Positions 1-8,562 are shown, counted from the first letter of the stretch. The stretch is 64,000 bases of DNA from SIG603 sp964370115 (GCA_964370115.1 CAYJIA010000007.1:7869-71868); one strand, 5' to 3'. The notes: a model not told the origin generated them from the letters alone. Numbers and translations are program-made.

Positions 1-25
1 ACTTAATTAAAAATCTCTAAAAACC

Positions 26-53
26 TTGACATTTTGAAAATTTATGATAGAAT
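26..53 (+). promoter_or_regulatory. SigA-type promoter of rpsF-ssb-rpsR
   Basis: A perfect -35 (TTGACA, 26-31) is followed after 16 bp by TAGAAT (48-53). About 110 nt of leader follow before the rpsF start, including a small hairpin around 121-134. Ribosomal protein S6 operons often carry an S6:S18-binding leader, but I could not confirm that motif here. Confidence 0.6.
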
Positions 54-162
54 TAATCTGTTAATTTGTAAGACCTTGTGTAAACACGGGCTTGCTGTTA
101 AATAAAAAATAATCCTTGCTCTATAAATTATAGGGCCAAAGACCAGAAGGAGGTGCGATACA

Positions 163-546
163 ATGACAGGAATCATTAACTCTTATGAGACTGTTATCGT
201 TGTTTCAACAAAACTTTTAGAAGAGGGCAATACAGCAATCATTGAAAAGTTCAAAGCGTTGATAAGCGAAAACGGTACAATTGAAAGTGTTGACGATTGG
301 GGTAAAAGAAGACTTGCTTATCTTATAGACAAGCAAACAGAAGGCTTCTACACACTAATCAACTTCAAAAGCGAGGCTGAGTTTATCACTGAGCTTGAGA
401 GAAGATACCACATTACAGACGGTATTTTACGTACACTTACACTTAAAAAAGATCCAAAAATCTTAGAGAAGAAAAAAGCAAAAACAGCTGCTAAAGTTGT
501 TGATGTTGATGCAGTTGTAGCTGAAGCTGTTATCACTGCAGAGTAA
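163..546 (+). CDS. rpsF: 30S ribosomal protein S6
   Basis: S6 binds the platform of the 30S subunit as a heterodimer with S18. The 127-residue product begins with the typical NSYETVIVVS strand and contains the conserved region VDDWGKRRLAYLIDKQTEGFY around residues 43-63. The C-terminus is an Ala/Lys/Val-rich tail, longer than the roughly 95-residue core, as in many Firmicutes. The start is set by an AGAAGGAGG ribosome binding site just upstream. It is followed by ssb and rpsR, the standard rpsF-ssb-rpsR operon, which couples S6, SSB and S18 synthesis. Nothing looks damaged. Confidence 0.97.
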   Translation: MTGIINSYETVIVVSTKLLEEGNTAIIEKFKALISENGTIESVDDWGKRRLAYLIDKQTEGFYTLINFKSEAEFITELERRYHITDGILRTLTLKKDPKILEKKKAKTAAKVVDVDAVVAEAVITAE

Positions 547-594
547 TTTTAAAATCAGCGGTAGTTTTACTACCTTACGAAAGAGAGTGTTATT

Positions 595-1053
595 ATGAAT
601 GTAGCTGCAATAATGGGACGTCTTACAGCTGATCCAGAACTTAGACACACGCCAAGCGGTGCTGCTGTTGCTAGTTTTTCGGTAGCAGTTAACAGACAGT
701 TTCAATCAAAAGAGACAGGCGAAAGACAAGCCGACTTTATTAATGTCGTAGCTTGGAGAAATACAGCCGAGTTTGTTTGTAAGTATTTTACAAAGGGTCA
801 AATGATTGCCTTAACCGGACGTATTCAAACCCGTAGTTACCAAGACAAAAACGGAAACAATCGTCAAGCTTTTGAAATTGTTGCAGAGCAAGTTAACTTT
901 ACAGGTTCAAAATCTGAAAGTGGCGCTTCATCTATGACACAAGGTGCTTATAACCAAGCACCGCAACAAATGAGTCAACCCGCTCCGGCTTATTCAAGCG
1001 GAAACAGCGGAGATTTCGAAGAACTTATCGGAGACGAAGATTTACCATTCTAA
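595..1053 (+). CDS. ssb: Single-stranded DNA-binding protein
   Basis: SSB coats single-stranded DNA during replication, repair and recombination. The 152-residue protein has the OB-fold start (MNVAAIMGRLTADPELR), the conserved segments FSVAVNR and FINVVAWRNTAEFVCKYFTKGQ, then a Gln/Ser/Pro-rich flexible linker from about residue 110. The acidic C-terminal tip EDLPF is the partner-recruiting tail. It lies 48 bp after rpsF and 38 bp before rpsR, in the usual order, so it is very likely the housekeeping SSB and not a plasmid or phage copy. Confidence 0.97.
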   Translation: MNVAAIMGRLTADPELRHTPSGAAVASFSVAVNRQFQSKETGERQADFINVVAWRNTAEFVCKYFTKGQMIALTGRIQTRSYQDKNGNNRQAFEIVAEQVNFTGSKSESGASSMTQGAYNQAPQQMSQPAPAYSSGNSGDFEELIGDEDLPF

Positions 1054-1091
1054 TTCGATAAGAAAAATTTACAGATAAGGAGGCTTTTACA

Positions 1092-1349
1092 ATGGCTGAC
1101 AGACAAGATAGAGACAATCGTAGACCTATGGGCGGTCGTAAAGGTCGCAGAAAAGTATGTAATTTTTGTGTTGATAAAGCAGATTATATAGATTACAAAG
1201 ATGTTGCTAAGCTACGCCGTTTTATCTCTGAAAGAGGAAAAATTCTTCCTAGAAGAGTTACAGGCACTTGCGCACATCACCAACGTGGATTGACAGTTGC
1301 AATTAAACGTGCACGTCACCTAGCGTTGCTACCATTTTCTAGCGACTAA
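1092..1349 (+). CDS. rpsR: 30S ribosomal protein S18
   Basis: S18 pairs with S6 on the 30S platform. The 85-residue protein has the conserved core YKDVAKLRRFISERGKILPRRVTG and the basic tail AIKRARHLALLPF. It also has a Cys-x2-Cys pair (C23, C26) and a later Cys/His cluster (TCAHHQ). These are the zinc-ligand type residues kept in the zinc-dependent form of S18. An AAGGAGG site precedes the ATG. It is the last gene before a strong terminator, closing the rpsF-ssb-rpsR operon. Confidence 0.97.
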   Translation: MADRQDRDNRRPMGGRKGRRKVCNFCVDKADYIDYKDVAKLRRFISERGKILPRRVTGTCAHHQRGLTVAIKRARHLALLPFSSD

Positions 1350-1362
1350 TTAAAAAAAATTA

Positions 1363-1396
1363 TGGGCTAACCACAACAAGGTTTAGCCCATTTTTT
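1363..1396 (+). terminator. Intrinsic terminator after rpsR
   Basis: TGGGCTAA (1363-1370) pairs with TTAGCCCA (1383-1390) around a 12-nt loop and is followed by a T-run. Confidence 0.9.
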
Positions 1397-1422
1397 AATA
1401 TTGATTTTTAAGGAGTGATATT

Positions 1423-2223
1423 ATGATTTTTGATGCGCATACCCATTTTTTCCCTGATAAATTAAAGGGTAAGGTGTTGCCGAAATTATCTGAAGTTTCG
1501 GGGCATGAATATTTTGGAGATGGAACGCTGGAGGGGACAGTAAAGTTTCAAAAAGACAGTGGATGTAGGAAATTTCTAGCTTTGCATATTGCAACAAATC
1601 CCACACAACAAAGTGCTGTTAACGATTTTGCAATAAGCTCTCAATGTGAAAATATACTTAATTTTGGCTCGGTAAATCATCAATCGGATAATGCGGTCGA
1701 AGAGCTTTTAAGGCTTTATGAGGCAGGAATTAAGGGGATAAAGCTTCATCCAGATTACCAAGACTATTTTGTTGACGACGAAAGAATGGACGAGGTGTAT
1801 AAAACTTGCGAAAAGTTAGGACTTATTATAACTTTTCATGCAGGACGCGACCCATACTCACCAAATATAGTGCATTCGCACCCAAAGGACATAAAAAAAG
1901 TGGCGACAAAATTTCCTAATTTAAAAATAATCGCCGCGCATATGGGTGGAATGAATATGAGTGCGGAAGTGCTAGAACATCTTGTAGGGCTTTCAAATGT
2001 ATATTTTGACACGGCGATGTGCAGTGAGTTTTTAAGCAAAGAAATGGCAGAAAAAATAATCAGAGCACATGGCGTTTCTAAAATTTTATTCGGCACAGAC
2101 CTACCGTGGAGCACGATAGAGCGAGAAAAAGAGCTAATAGATAGCTTAGATTTATCGATTGATGAGAAAGAAATGATATATTATAAAAATGCGGAAAAAT
2201 TATTTAAGTTGAGTGAAAAGTGA
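1423..2223 (+). CDS. TIM-barrel metal-dependent hydrolase (amidohydrolase 2 family)
   Basis: The 266-residue protein looks like a cytosolic metal-dependent amidohydrolase or decarboxylase of the amidohydrolase-2 class. Metal-ligand motifs occur in the expected order: DAHTHFFPD near the N-terminus (H6, H8), KLHPDYQ (H109), FHAGRD (H139), AAHMGG (H173) and the late FGTDLPW (D226). The substrate cannot be told from sequence. It starts 27 bp after the rpsR terminator with an AAGGAG site and no obvious promoter of its own. Its last codons (Ser-Glu-Lys-stop) lie inside a heptad repeat (AGTGAAA AGTGAAG) that begins the downstream dispersed repeat. The native C-terminus has therefore probably been replaced or trimmed by that element. 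Confidence 0.85.
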   Translation: MIFDAHTHFFPDKLKGKVLPKLSEVSGHEYFGDGTLEGTVKFQKDSGCRKFLALHIATNPTQQSAVNDFAISSQCENILNFGSVNHQSDNAVEELLRLYEAGIKGIKLHPDYQDYFVDDERMDEVYKTCEKLGLIITFHAGRDPYSPNIVHSHPKDIKKVATKFPNLKIIAAHMGGMNMSAEVLEHLVGLSNVYFDTAMCSEFLSKEMAEKIIRAHGVSKILFGTDLPWSTIEREKELIDSLDLSIDEKEMIYYKNAEKLFKLSEK

Positions 2224-2421
2224 AGGCGAAAATCCTACGGATTTTTTGATTAAAAGTTTTACTAAATTTTTTTCAAAAAATTTCGGGTGCTTAGGGCAGA
2301 GCCCTAAGTCGCTTTTCGCAAAAAGCGAAATCTTATCATGAGAAGCGCATTTTTGAAAGTGAATTTTGCACAAAGTGCAAAAGAGAAAACTTTTTGAAAG
2401 AAAAAAAGTTTTTTTATAGTT
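2212..2421 (+). repeat. Structured dispersed intergenic repeat, copy 1
   Basis: A roughly 210-bp element shared with 7775-8000 in the same orientation. It starts with two heptads (2212-2225) and then contains a series of perfect stems: 2229-2245, 2290-2308 (CTTAGGGC, loop AGA), 2309-2328 (loop CGCA), 2364-2382 and 2386-2413. The connecting sequence is nearly identical in the two copies, while several stem positions differ in a compensated way. No ORF is present. Function unknown. Confidence 0.8.
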
Positions 2422-2695
2422 TTCAGAAAAATAAAAGGCGTGAACTTATTCACTATTAATTAAAAAAATCTCATCTTTTGTGCTTTTTAACGTATTTTTA
2501 ATGTATATTTTTCATGCAGCTTACAAGGGTTAACATAACTTTAAACAATTTCAACAGAGTTTTCAACATTTGAATGTTGACTATTAAAACACAGTTAAAA
2601 TTTGACTTTAAATATGAATTTTTTTAATGTAAAGCCGTATGATTTTACAAAAGCATAATAAAGTTTAGGTTTACATAATTATTACAGAGCTGTAA
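2422..2695. other. AT-rich intergenic stretch with no gene
   Basis: Sequence between the repeat and the end of the dnaC-like gene. A short inverted repeat, CAACATT/AATGTTG, lies near 2565-2582 without a T-run. I see no convincing ORF, RNA or terminator. Confidence 0.6.
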
Positions 2696-3658
2696 TTACA
2701 TTCTCTTTTTGAAAGTCCTTATATCTTGGCCGACAAAACCTAAAAGATTATAGCTACCAAAAAGTCTTGAAATAAGTCTTTCGCTATATCTTTTTTCAAG
2801 TTCTGGGGCACTTAGATTAGTACTAATTAATGTGGGCAGTTTTTTCATAATTCTTGTGTTTATGATGTTGTAAATTACAGAAATCGTGTATGAGGAGCTA
2901 AATTCAGTGCCCAAATCATCTAAAATAAGTAAATCGCAAGAGCAAAGCATATTGTTTGTGTCGTTTTCGTCACTTTGTTCAAATCTTTCTTTTTCAATAG
3001 CTACGGCAAAATTTTGAACAGAGCCGTAAATTACACCAAAACCCTTGCCGATAACCTCTTTTGCGATAGAGAGGGACAAATGAGTTTTTCCAAGCCCTGT
3101 GCCTCCTTGAAATAAAAGTGAGGGAGAGGAGGTAGAAAAGTTCTGTGCGTAAGTTTTGCAATAGTTTAATATGTTTACCATTTTCCTTGCCTGCTCGGCA
3201 GGGATATTTTTATAATATTCGGTCGAAAATTTTTCAAATCCACATTCGTCAAGCGGAGTGTTACGATTAAGCTCATCATAGGCTATTTGTGTCAAAAGTT
3301 CTCTATGGCATATGCACATTCTGCCATCTATATTTCCCTTGTCATCGCATTTACTGCACACGAATTTTGGTGATACATCTTCTTTTACAAGACCAAATTG
3401 AGCTAAAAGTAAATTATATGAGGTTTGTGTTTGAAGATTTTTGTCTCTAAGTTTTTGGAGTTCTTCTTTGACATTTCCTCCACGCATTACTGCTACTGCA
3501 ATTTTGCTGTAAGTTGACTTTAATTCAAATTCTAAATCTCTAGCTTGTGGGCAAATGGTGTAAAATTTTTCTTTTTGCTCTTCAGCACGCTCTACCGCAT
3601 CGCTTTGTCTCTTTAAAAGTACAGCGCTAGCTTTTTCGTAGACATCTTTTTTATACAT
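2696..3658 (-). CDS. DnaC/DnaI-like helicase-loader ATPase
   Basis: An AAA+ ATPase that in Firmicutes loads the replicative helicase at origins or restarted forks, working with DnaD/DnaB proteins. The roughly 320-residue protein has an N-terminal coiled region, a Cys cluster (CSKCDDKGNIDGRMCIC, about residues 100-120), a Walker A (GGTGLGKTH), a Walker B (LLILDDLGTEF), a sensor segment (PTLISTNLS) and an Arg-finger region (RYSERLISRLFG). The first in-frame ATG (3667) has the ribosome site only 1 nt away. The ATG at 3658 has GGAG at 10 nt and is preferred. Translation is coupled to the upstream dnaD-like gene. Confidence 0.9.
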   Translation of the reverse strand: MYKKDVYEKASAVLLKRQSDAVERAEEQKEKFYTICPQARDLEFELKSTYSKIAVAVMRGGNVKEELQKLRDKNLQTQTSYNLLLAQFGLVKEDVSPKFVCSKCDDKGNIDGRMCICHRELLTQIAYDELNRNTPLDECGFEKFSTEYYKNIPAEQARKMVNILNYCKTYAQNFSTSSPSLLFQGGTGLGKTHLSLSIAKEVIGKGFGVIYGSVQNFAVAIEKERFEQSDENDTNNMLCSCDLLILDDLGTEFSSSYTISVIYNIINTRIMKKLPTLISTNLSAPELEKRYSERLISRLFGSYNLLGFVGQDIRTFKKRM

Positions 3659-3663
3659 AATAG

Positions 3664-4644
3664 TCATTCTCCGTTATTATTAAATAAATCAAGTTTATCA
3701 AAATCACTTATATCATAAGTAGTCTTGCTTTCGCTTATAGAAGTAGTGTTTTTGGCTTCTAAGTCTTGTAAATCTTTAAGAGTGGCAATTTTTGCTGTGT
3801 GCCAGCTCTCTATTATCGCATTCATATATTTAATGTTGTATTTCCCAATTTTGTCGATGCATCTATTATATGCCTCTTGGATTAATTCCTGGGAAATATA
3901 CATCTCATCAAACCAACGCACAGTTGCTTCTAGCTCATTTTTGCTTGGCGCACGATGGGGAAGCTCGATTATTGCAGAGAATTTTTTCCAACACTGAACG
4001 CGTGTGTTTAGCTCGTGTATCTTATGTTCTGCAAGCTCTAAAGAAAAAACACCCTCGTTTGCCCAGTTTTTTGTCAGACTTTCTATATAGGGAGTTGTGG
4101 TTTTATGTATACTCTTGCAGTACGTCATCATCATTAAAATTACTTCTGCCGGAAGTCCATAGTCGTCGTGTGCGTTTATTAAAACAGCGGAGAGCGCAGG
4201 GGATAAAGATCTGCCTAAAATGCTCTCAGTAGAATGTAAAAGCTCAGAAAGAGAGCTGTTTTCGAGCAGTCGTTGTGCCACTTGTTGTGAATTTGGCCTT
4301 AACATTCGTTTAGATGTAATATCGGGTTTTTCTACTACATCTTGTGGTTTCGGTTCGGTTTTTGTGACGGGTTTGATACTTTCGTTACATTGTTGTAACT
4401 TTCCGTTTTGTGATACAATAAGACCACACTGTACCCAGTAGTCGACTGCGTCTTCTACCATGTCCTTGTCAATGGAAAGTTTTTCCGCTATTGTTTTTTG
4501 AGAGGCAGAAAGTCCACCGTGTCTTAGTAGCCAAAGTAGGACTTTTATCTCATTTTCGCCAGCAAGTTTTATATGTTTATCAACAAGTGAAGTAGGCACG
4601 GCAAAGACAGACGACCAACCACCCATGTTAAGACTAAATTGCAT
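3664..4644 (-). CDS. DnaD-domain replication initiation protein
   Basis: The 326-residue protein has a winged-helix-like N-terminus (NEIKVLLWLLRHGGLSASQ, SIDKDMVEDAVDYWVQCGLI). Two DnaD-type segments follow, including PAEVILMMMTYCKS and the C-terminal YISQELIQEAYNRCIDKIGKYNIKYMN...ESWH block, which resembles the YxxxIxxxW DNA-remodelling motif of the family. DnaD-type proteins remodel DNA and recruit the helicase loader, which is encoded immediately downstream with an overlapping stop/start. The pair is therefore a primosome module. It has its own promoter (4707-4679). Confidence 0.88.
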   Translation of the reverse strand: MQFSLNMGGWSSVFAVPTSLVDKHIKLAGENEIKVLLWLLRHGGLSASQKTIAEKLSIDKDMVEDAVDYWVQCGLIVSQNGKLQQCNESIKPVTKTEPKPQDVVEKPDITSKRMLRPNSQQVAQRLLENSSLSELLHSTESILGRSLSPALSAVLINAHDDYGLPAEVILMMMTYCKSIHKTTTPYIESLTKNWANEGVFSLELAEHKIHELNTRVQCWKKFSAIIELPHRAPSKNELEATVRWFDEMYISQELIQEAYNRCIDKIGKYNIKYMNAIIESWHTAKIATLKDLQDLEAKNTTSISESKTTYDISDFDKLDLFNNNGE

Positions 4645-4678
4645 AATTTATCCTCCAAGAATTTTTAAAGTACTAAAT

Positions 4679-4707
4679 AGTATAACACATAATTTACTTT
4701 AAAACAA
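4679..4707 (-). promoter_or_regulatory. SigA-type promoter of the dnaD-dnaC-like pair
   Basis: On the minus strand TTGTTT (4707-4702), a 17-bp spacer and TATACT (4684-4679). Confidence 0.6.
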
Positions 4708-4767
4708 AGTCTTTTACAAAGAATTTAAAAGAAAATATAAAAAAATAAAATAAAAATGGTTACAGAC

Positions 4768-4796
4768 TTGAAATATTTAAAATTATAGTGTATAAT
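4768..4796 (+). promoter_or_regulatory. SigA-type promoter of the SH3/GH24 muramidase gene
   Basis: TTGAAA (4768-4773), 17-bp spacer, TATAAT (4791-4796), about 58 bp before the start codon. Confidence 0.7.
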
Positions 4797-4854
4797 GAGT
4801 GACACAGAATTTTAAAAACTTTAAAGCCTAAACTTTTTAAAACACGGAGGAATT

Positions 4855-7743
4855 ATGAAAACTAACGCGAAAAAAAGTAATACAGCCATAAAATTTGCTT
4901 CTATACTGCTGTCGTTGCTAATGATTATTTCTGTTTTGCCAATAATGCCAGTTCAGGCTCAGGCAAGCACTGGTGTCACTACGGCAAATGTAAACTTGAG
5001 GGAGGGGCCTAGCACATCTCATGCAGTGATTGACGTCATAACAAAGGGTAGTGCTTTAAATATAGACGACACCTCAAATGCATCTTGGTTTAAAGTCAGC
5101 TTTGCCGACGGTAAATCGGGATATATGAGTGCAAACTATATTGCTGTTACTACATCATCAGGCAGTGGTGTGAGTGCAACAACTACTTACGCGGCAAATC
5201 TTAGAGACTCAGCTAGTGTAAGTGGTAAACTTATCATGAGCGTTGCGGGCGGAAGTGCTATAACAGTGCTTGACACGTCAAGCGGTACATATTATAAAGT
5301 GCAAGTGGCAAGCGGTGTCACAGGTTATCTGCATTCTAACTTTATAAGTATGTCGGGTTCATCTGGAAGCACTACAACACCTCCGTCTACAAGTACAGGT
5401 TACTCGGCGGTTACAACAAACTATGTTAATCTAAGAGATTCTGCCTCAATAAGCGGAAATTTAATTGCTTCAATAGCACCAAACACAGCGGTTACTGTTT
5501 TAGACAATACAACAGGAACTTATTATAAAGTTTCTCTTCCATCGGGAAGTACAGGCTATATGCATTCAAATTATCTTCAATCGACTTCTTCAGTGCCAAG
5601 CACTCCATCGACTGGCTCGGGATATTCGGCTGTAACTACTAACTATGTTAATTTAAGGTCAGGACCTTCGACTTCTTACGGGATTATAATGTCAGTTGCA
5701 ACTGGAACAGCAGTAACTGTAACTGATACATCAAACGGAACTTATTACCATGTAACTCTTCCGAGCGGAAGCAGTGGTTATATGCATAAAAACTTCTTAA
5801 AAGAAACAAGTGTGGCAACGCCTGCGCCAACAGCAACACCAGCACCAACGGCTACGCCAGCACCAGTTCCGACACCGGCTCCAACACCTGTGCCAACCAC
5901 AACTCCGTCGACAGGTACTTACGAGGCAGTGACTACTGCGACAGTTAATATGAGAAGTGGTGCAAGTATTGACCATTCCATAGTAAAAGTTGTAAGCGCA
6001 GGTTCAAGTGTAACAGTATTAAATGAGAATACAGGCGGAAATTACTATCACGTGAAAATTGCAGATGGCACAGAAGGGTATATGCATAAAAACTTCTTGG
6101 CGCCAAAGTCTACTTCTACAACACCTGACACCGGAACAACTACACCGTCGGGTACATATCTAAAAGTAACTGCAACAAGTGGGCTAAATATGAGAAGCGG
6201 ACCTGATACTTCTTATGAGATTCTAAGGGTTTTAGAGAGTGCTGAAATTTTAACTCAACTTGAAAAAACAAGTGATTCTTGGTACAAGGTTCAAACTAGT
6301 GACGGAACACAGGGTTATGTTCATGCAAACTATGTAAGTGTATATACACCAAGTACAACAGTGGGTACAATAACGCTTTCTGCATCAAGTGGAACAGTGC
6401 CACAGTACAAGTCAATATATGTTAAAGGCACAAACAGCAATGGCAACATATTAGAGTGGTCTTCAAGCGATACGTCAATAGCGACAGTTGCTAATGGATT
6501 TATCTACGGCGTTGCTGAAGGCAAGACTACGATAACTGCAACAGATAAATACACTGGAAAAAGTGCTTCTTATACTATAACAGTAGGCGAGGCAGATGCT
6601 GTAAGAGTTGCGTATTCCGAGACAAATACACCAACTGCAGGTGTAGAGTTTAACCTAATAGCAGTTACCGATACATCAAAAACTTCGGTAAACTTTGCAC
6701 TTACATCGGGTACTACAGTAGCTGCGACGAACACAAAAACAGAAACAGCAACAAGTAATACCTATGGAACAAACGAAGCGAAAATCTGGTCGGCTCCTAT
6801 AACACTCACAGAGGGAACACATACGATAAGAGCTTATTCACAGGGTGATGCATCAGATTACATAGAATTCACAGTACTTGTAAGTTCAAGCGCGTCAAGT
6901 TCTGGTTACACATCACAGGAAAGAAGAGTAAGTGATGATATGCTAAGCATTATAGGAAGCTTTGAGGGCTTTGTGCCAACGGTTTACCTAGATACTTTAG
7001 CAAACAACATACCTACTGTAGGTTATGGTGATGTTATAAATCCAAATGAGACTTTCTACAACAATTTAACAACAACAGAGGGTGTGGCTCAGTTTAGGGC
7101 ACTTGTAAATGCAGGCGGTTATTCTTCTGCTATAAACAAAATGGTGGCAAGCAATAAATTGCTTATAAATCAAGCACAGTTTGATGCACTAGTAAGCTTT
7201 ACTTACAATGTAGGAACAGGTTGGACAGATGATACCTATGTAAAGAGCATACTGCTAAATGCAGTGAACTATGAGGCGATTGCACCAAGCAGCTCAAATC
7301 CTCAAGCGGCGACTATAACAAGACCAACAACGGCTTATTCAAGCCATACGACTTCTTCTACTGCGGTAAAATCCTTATCACAAGGTGGCAGTGTAACGGT
7401 TGTTGGATATTATACAAATGCAGATAAAACAGAGCATTGGTATCAAGTTACAAGCACTGCATTTAGTGGAACAGCATGGGTGCGTACAGGCTATGTTAGC
7501 CTTACAAACTATGCAAGTGGCGAAAAAGACATGAGATATGTCGACGATGCATCATTTGCATTTAGACTTCTAGAATGGCATAACGCCGGCGGCAGTTGTG
7601 TTCCAGGACTTGTATACAGAAGACTTGCCGAGGCGAAAGTATTCTTATACGGCGACTACGCTCAAGCAAGCCCAAGCAATGCAAACTACAAAAATAACAC
7701 ATATGGATTTATTTATCCATCGTGTATAAGTTCATATCAATAA
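4855..7743 (+). CDS. Secreted SH3b-repeat GH24 muramidase
   Basis: A predicted secreted lysozyme-type peptidoglycan hydrolase of 962 residues. In order: signal peptide (1 to about 37); four SH3b repeats (about 41-97, 108-166, 185-242, 258-317); a Pro/Thr/Ala linker (about 322-355); two more SH3b repeats (358-417, 437-498); a Big_2 Ig-like domain (504-578); a further beta-rich segment (579-690); then a GH24 T4-lysozyme fold. The catalytic triad is intact: E704 (SFEGF), D713 and T721 (PTVGYG). GH24 is interrupted at about residues 812-900 by a seventh SH3-like unit and resumes with the canonical end EWHNAGGSCVPGLVYRRLAEAKVF. It is monocistronic between its promoter and terminator. Roles in cell separation, sporulation or competition are all possible. 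Confidence 0.9.
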   Translation: MKTNAKKSNTAIKFASILLSLLMIISVLPIMPVQAQASTGVTTANVNLREGPSTSHAVIDVITKGSALNIDDTSNASWFKVSFADGKSGYMSANYIAVTTSSGSGVSATTTYAANLRDSASVSGKLIMSVAGGSAITVLDTSSGTYYKVQVASGVTGYLHSNFISMSGSSGSTTTPPSTSTGYSAVTTNYVNLRDSASISGNLIASIAPNTAVTVLDNTTGTYYKVSLPSGSTGYMHSNYLQSTSSVPSTPSTGSGYSAVTTNYVNLRSGPSTSYGIIMSVATGTAVTVTDTSNGTYYHVTLPSGSSGYMHKNFLKETSVATPAPTATPAPTATPAPVPTPAPTPVPTTTPSTGTYEAVTTATVNMRSGASIDHSIVKVVSAGSSVTVLNENTGGNYYHVKIADGTEGYMHKNFLAPKSTSTTPDTGTTTPSGTYLKVTATSGLNMRSGPDTSYEILRVLESAEILTQLEKTSDSWYKVQTSDGTQGYVHANYVSVYTPSTTVGTITLSASSGTVPQYKSIYVKGTNSNGNILEWSSSDTSIATVANGFIYGVAEGKTTITATDKYTGKSASYTITVGEADAVRVAYSETNTPTAGVEFNLIAVTDTSKTSVNFALTSGTTVAATNTKTETATSNTYGTNEAKIWSAPITLTEGTHTIRAYSQGDASDYIEFTVLVSSSASSSGYTSQERRVSDDMLSIIGSFEGFVPTVYLDTLANNIPTVGYGDVINPNETFYNNLTTTEGVAQFRALVNAGGYSSAINKMVASNKLLINQAQFDALVSFTYNVGTGWTDDTYVKSILLNAVNYEAIAPSSSNPQAATITRPTTAYSSHTTSSTAVKSLSQGGSVTVVGYYTNADKTEHWYQVTSTAFSGTAWVRTGYVSLTNYASGEKDMRYVDDASFAFRLLEWHNAGGSCVPGLVYRRLAEAKVFLYGDYAQASPSNANYKNNTYGFIYPSCISSYQ

Positions 7744-7746
7744 AAA

Positions 7747-7771
7747 GAAGAGGGCGAAAGCCCTCTTTTTT
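7747..7771 (+). terminator. Intrinsic terminator after the muramidase gene
   Basis: GAGGGC pairs with GCCCTC around a short GAAA loop, followed by a T-run. Confidence 0.88.
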
Positions 7772-7774
7772 GTT

Positions 7775-8000
7775 AGTGAAAAGTGAAGAGTGAAAAGTGA
7801 AGAGTTTCGGTGAAATCCTTCGGATTTTTGATTAAAAGTTTTACTAAATTTTTTTCAAAAAATTTCGGGTACTTAGGGCAGAGCCCTAAGGCGTTTTCCG
7901 CAGAAAACGAAATCTTATCCTTAGAAACGCATTTTTGAAAGTGAATTTTTTAGCAGAGCTAAAAAAGAGAAAACTTTTTGCACGAAAAAAAGTTTTCTAA
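7775..8000 (+). repeat. Structured dispersed intergenic repeat, copy 2, with heptad array
   Basis: Begins with four tandem heptads (AGTGAAA, AGTGAAG, AGTGAAA, AGTGAAG; 7775-7802) and continues with the same stem series as copy 1 at 2212-2421: 7872-7890 (identical stem, loop AGA), 7892-7909 (loop CGCA) and 7946-7966 (loop AGA). A final A-rich/T-rich stem follows. It abuts the 3' end of the CmpB-type gene. Confidence 0.8.
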
Positions 8001-8005
8001 AACTT

Positions 8006-8446
8006 CTACACATCAAAATTAGTTTTAACAGGTGATTTGTTAAGTTTATCCACAGCCATAGAAATAAATCCACAAAGAAAAACCGCGGGTATTGTTATAA
8101 AAAACCATAGAAGTGAAAAGGGCAGGGCGATTTGACCCATGAAATTAAACGGTAGATATGAGTAGTCCCAAATTCTAAGCATTAACATTTCATTGACAAT
8201 AATTCCTACGATAAACTCTACTACTGTTATAATCAGTGAACCCAAAAAGCATTTTGTTATAAGTATACTATTTTTGAGCTTTACACAACAAACTGCATTG
8301 ATAAGTAAAAGGCAAATACCTCCAGCAATTGCCATAGAGACATGGCTAAATCCACGCCAAGAAATTTCCATAAGAGGATAAATTGTGGCACCACATAAAA
8401 AGATAATGCTTAGTTTTGTAAAACTTAGAAAGGTTTTCCTCGTCAT
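8006..8446 (-). CDS. Four-helix membrane protein, CmpB-type putative ABC transporter permease family
   Basis: A 146-residue integral membrane protein with four hydrophobic segments. The pattern SLIITVVEFIVGIIVN...LRIWDYSYLPFNFMGQIALPFSLLWF is characteristic of a Firmicute family annotated as putative ABC-transporter type IV (CmpB). The family name is a historical label; transport has not been shown from sequence and no ATPase partner lies next to it. It stands alone on the minus strand, with the dispersed repeat directly at its 3' end and the galE promoter behind it. Confidence 0.7.
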   Translation of the reverse strand: MTRKTFLSFTKLSIIFLCGATIYPLMEISWRGFSHVSMAIAGGICLLLINAVCCVKLKNSILITKCFLGSLIITVVEFIVGIIVNEMLMLRIWDYSYLPFNFMGQIALPFSLLWFFITIPAVFLCGFISMAVDKLNKSPVKTNFDV

Positions 8447-8533
8447 TGTTTATTACTCCGTTTCTTTATAAATTTCTATAGTTTAAGTATGTGCCTTAAA
8501 TTAAAAAATAATACTTTAAATCGGTGAAAAATA

Positions 8534-8562
8534 TTGTTTTTATAATGTCTTTGTGGTAAAAT
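8534..8562 (+). promoter_or_regulatory. Promoter of the galE operon
   Basis: TTGTTT (8534-8539), 17-bp spacer, TAAAAT (8557-8562), with an extended -10 TG at 8554-8555. Confidence 0.6.

Noticed and set aside
54..162. S6:S18 autoregulatory leader upstream of rpsF
   Set aside because: The leader is long enough and S6 leaders are known, but I could not identify the conserved binding loop with confidence.
2212..2421. Dispersed repeat as an insertion sequence or group II intron
   Set aside because: Only about 210 bp, no ORF, no terminal inverted repeats with target duplication that I can define.
7775..7802. Tandem heptads considered as a CRISPR remnant
   Set aside because: Units are 7 bp, adjacent and without spacers; no cas genes occur in the window.
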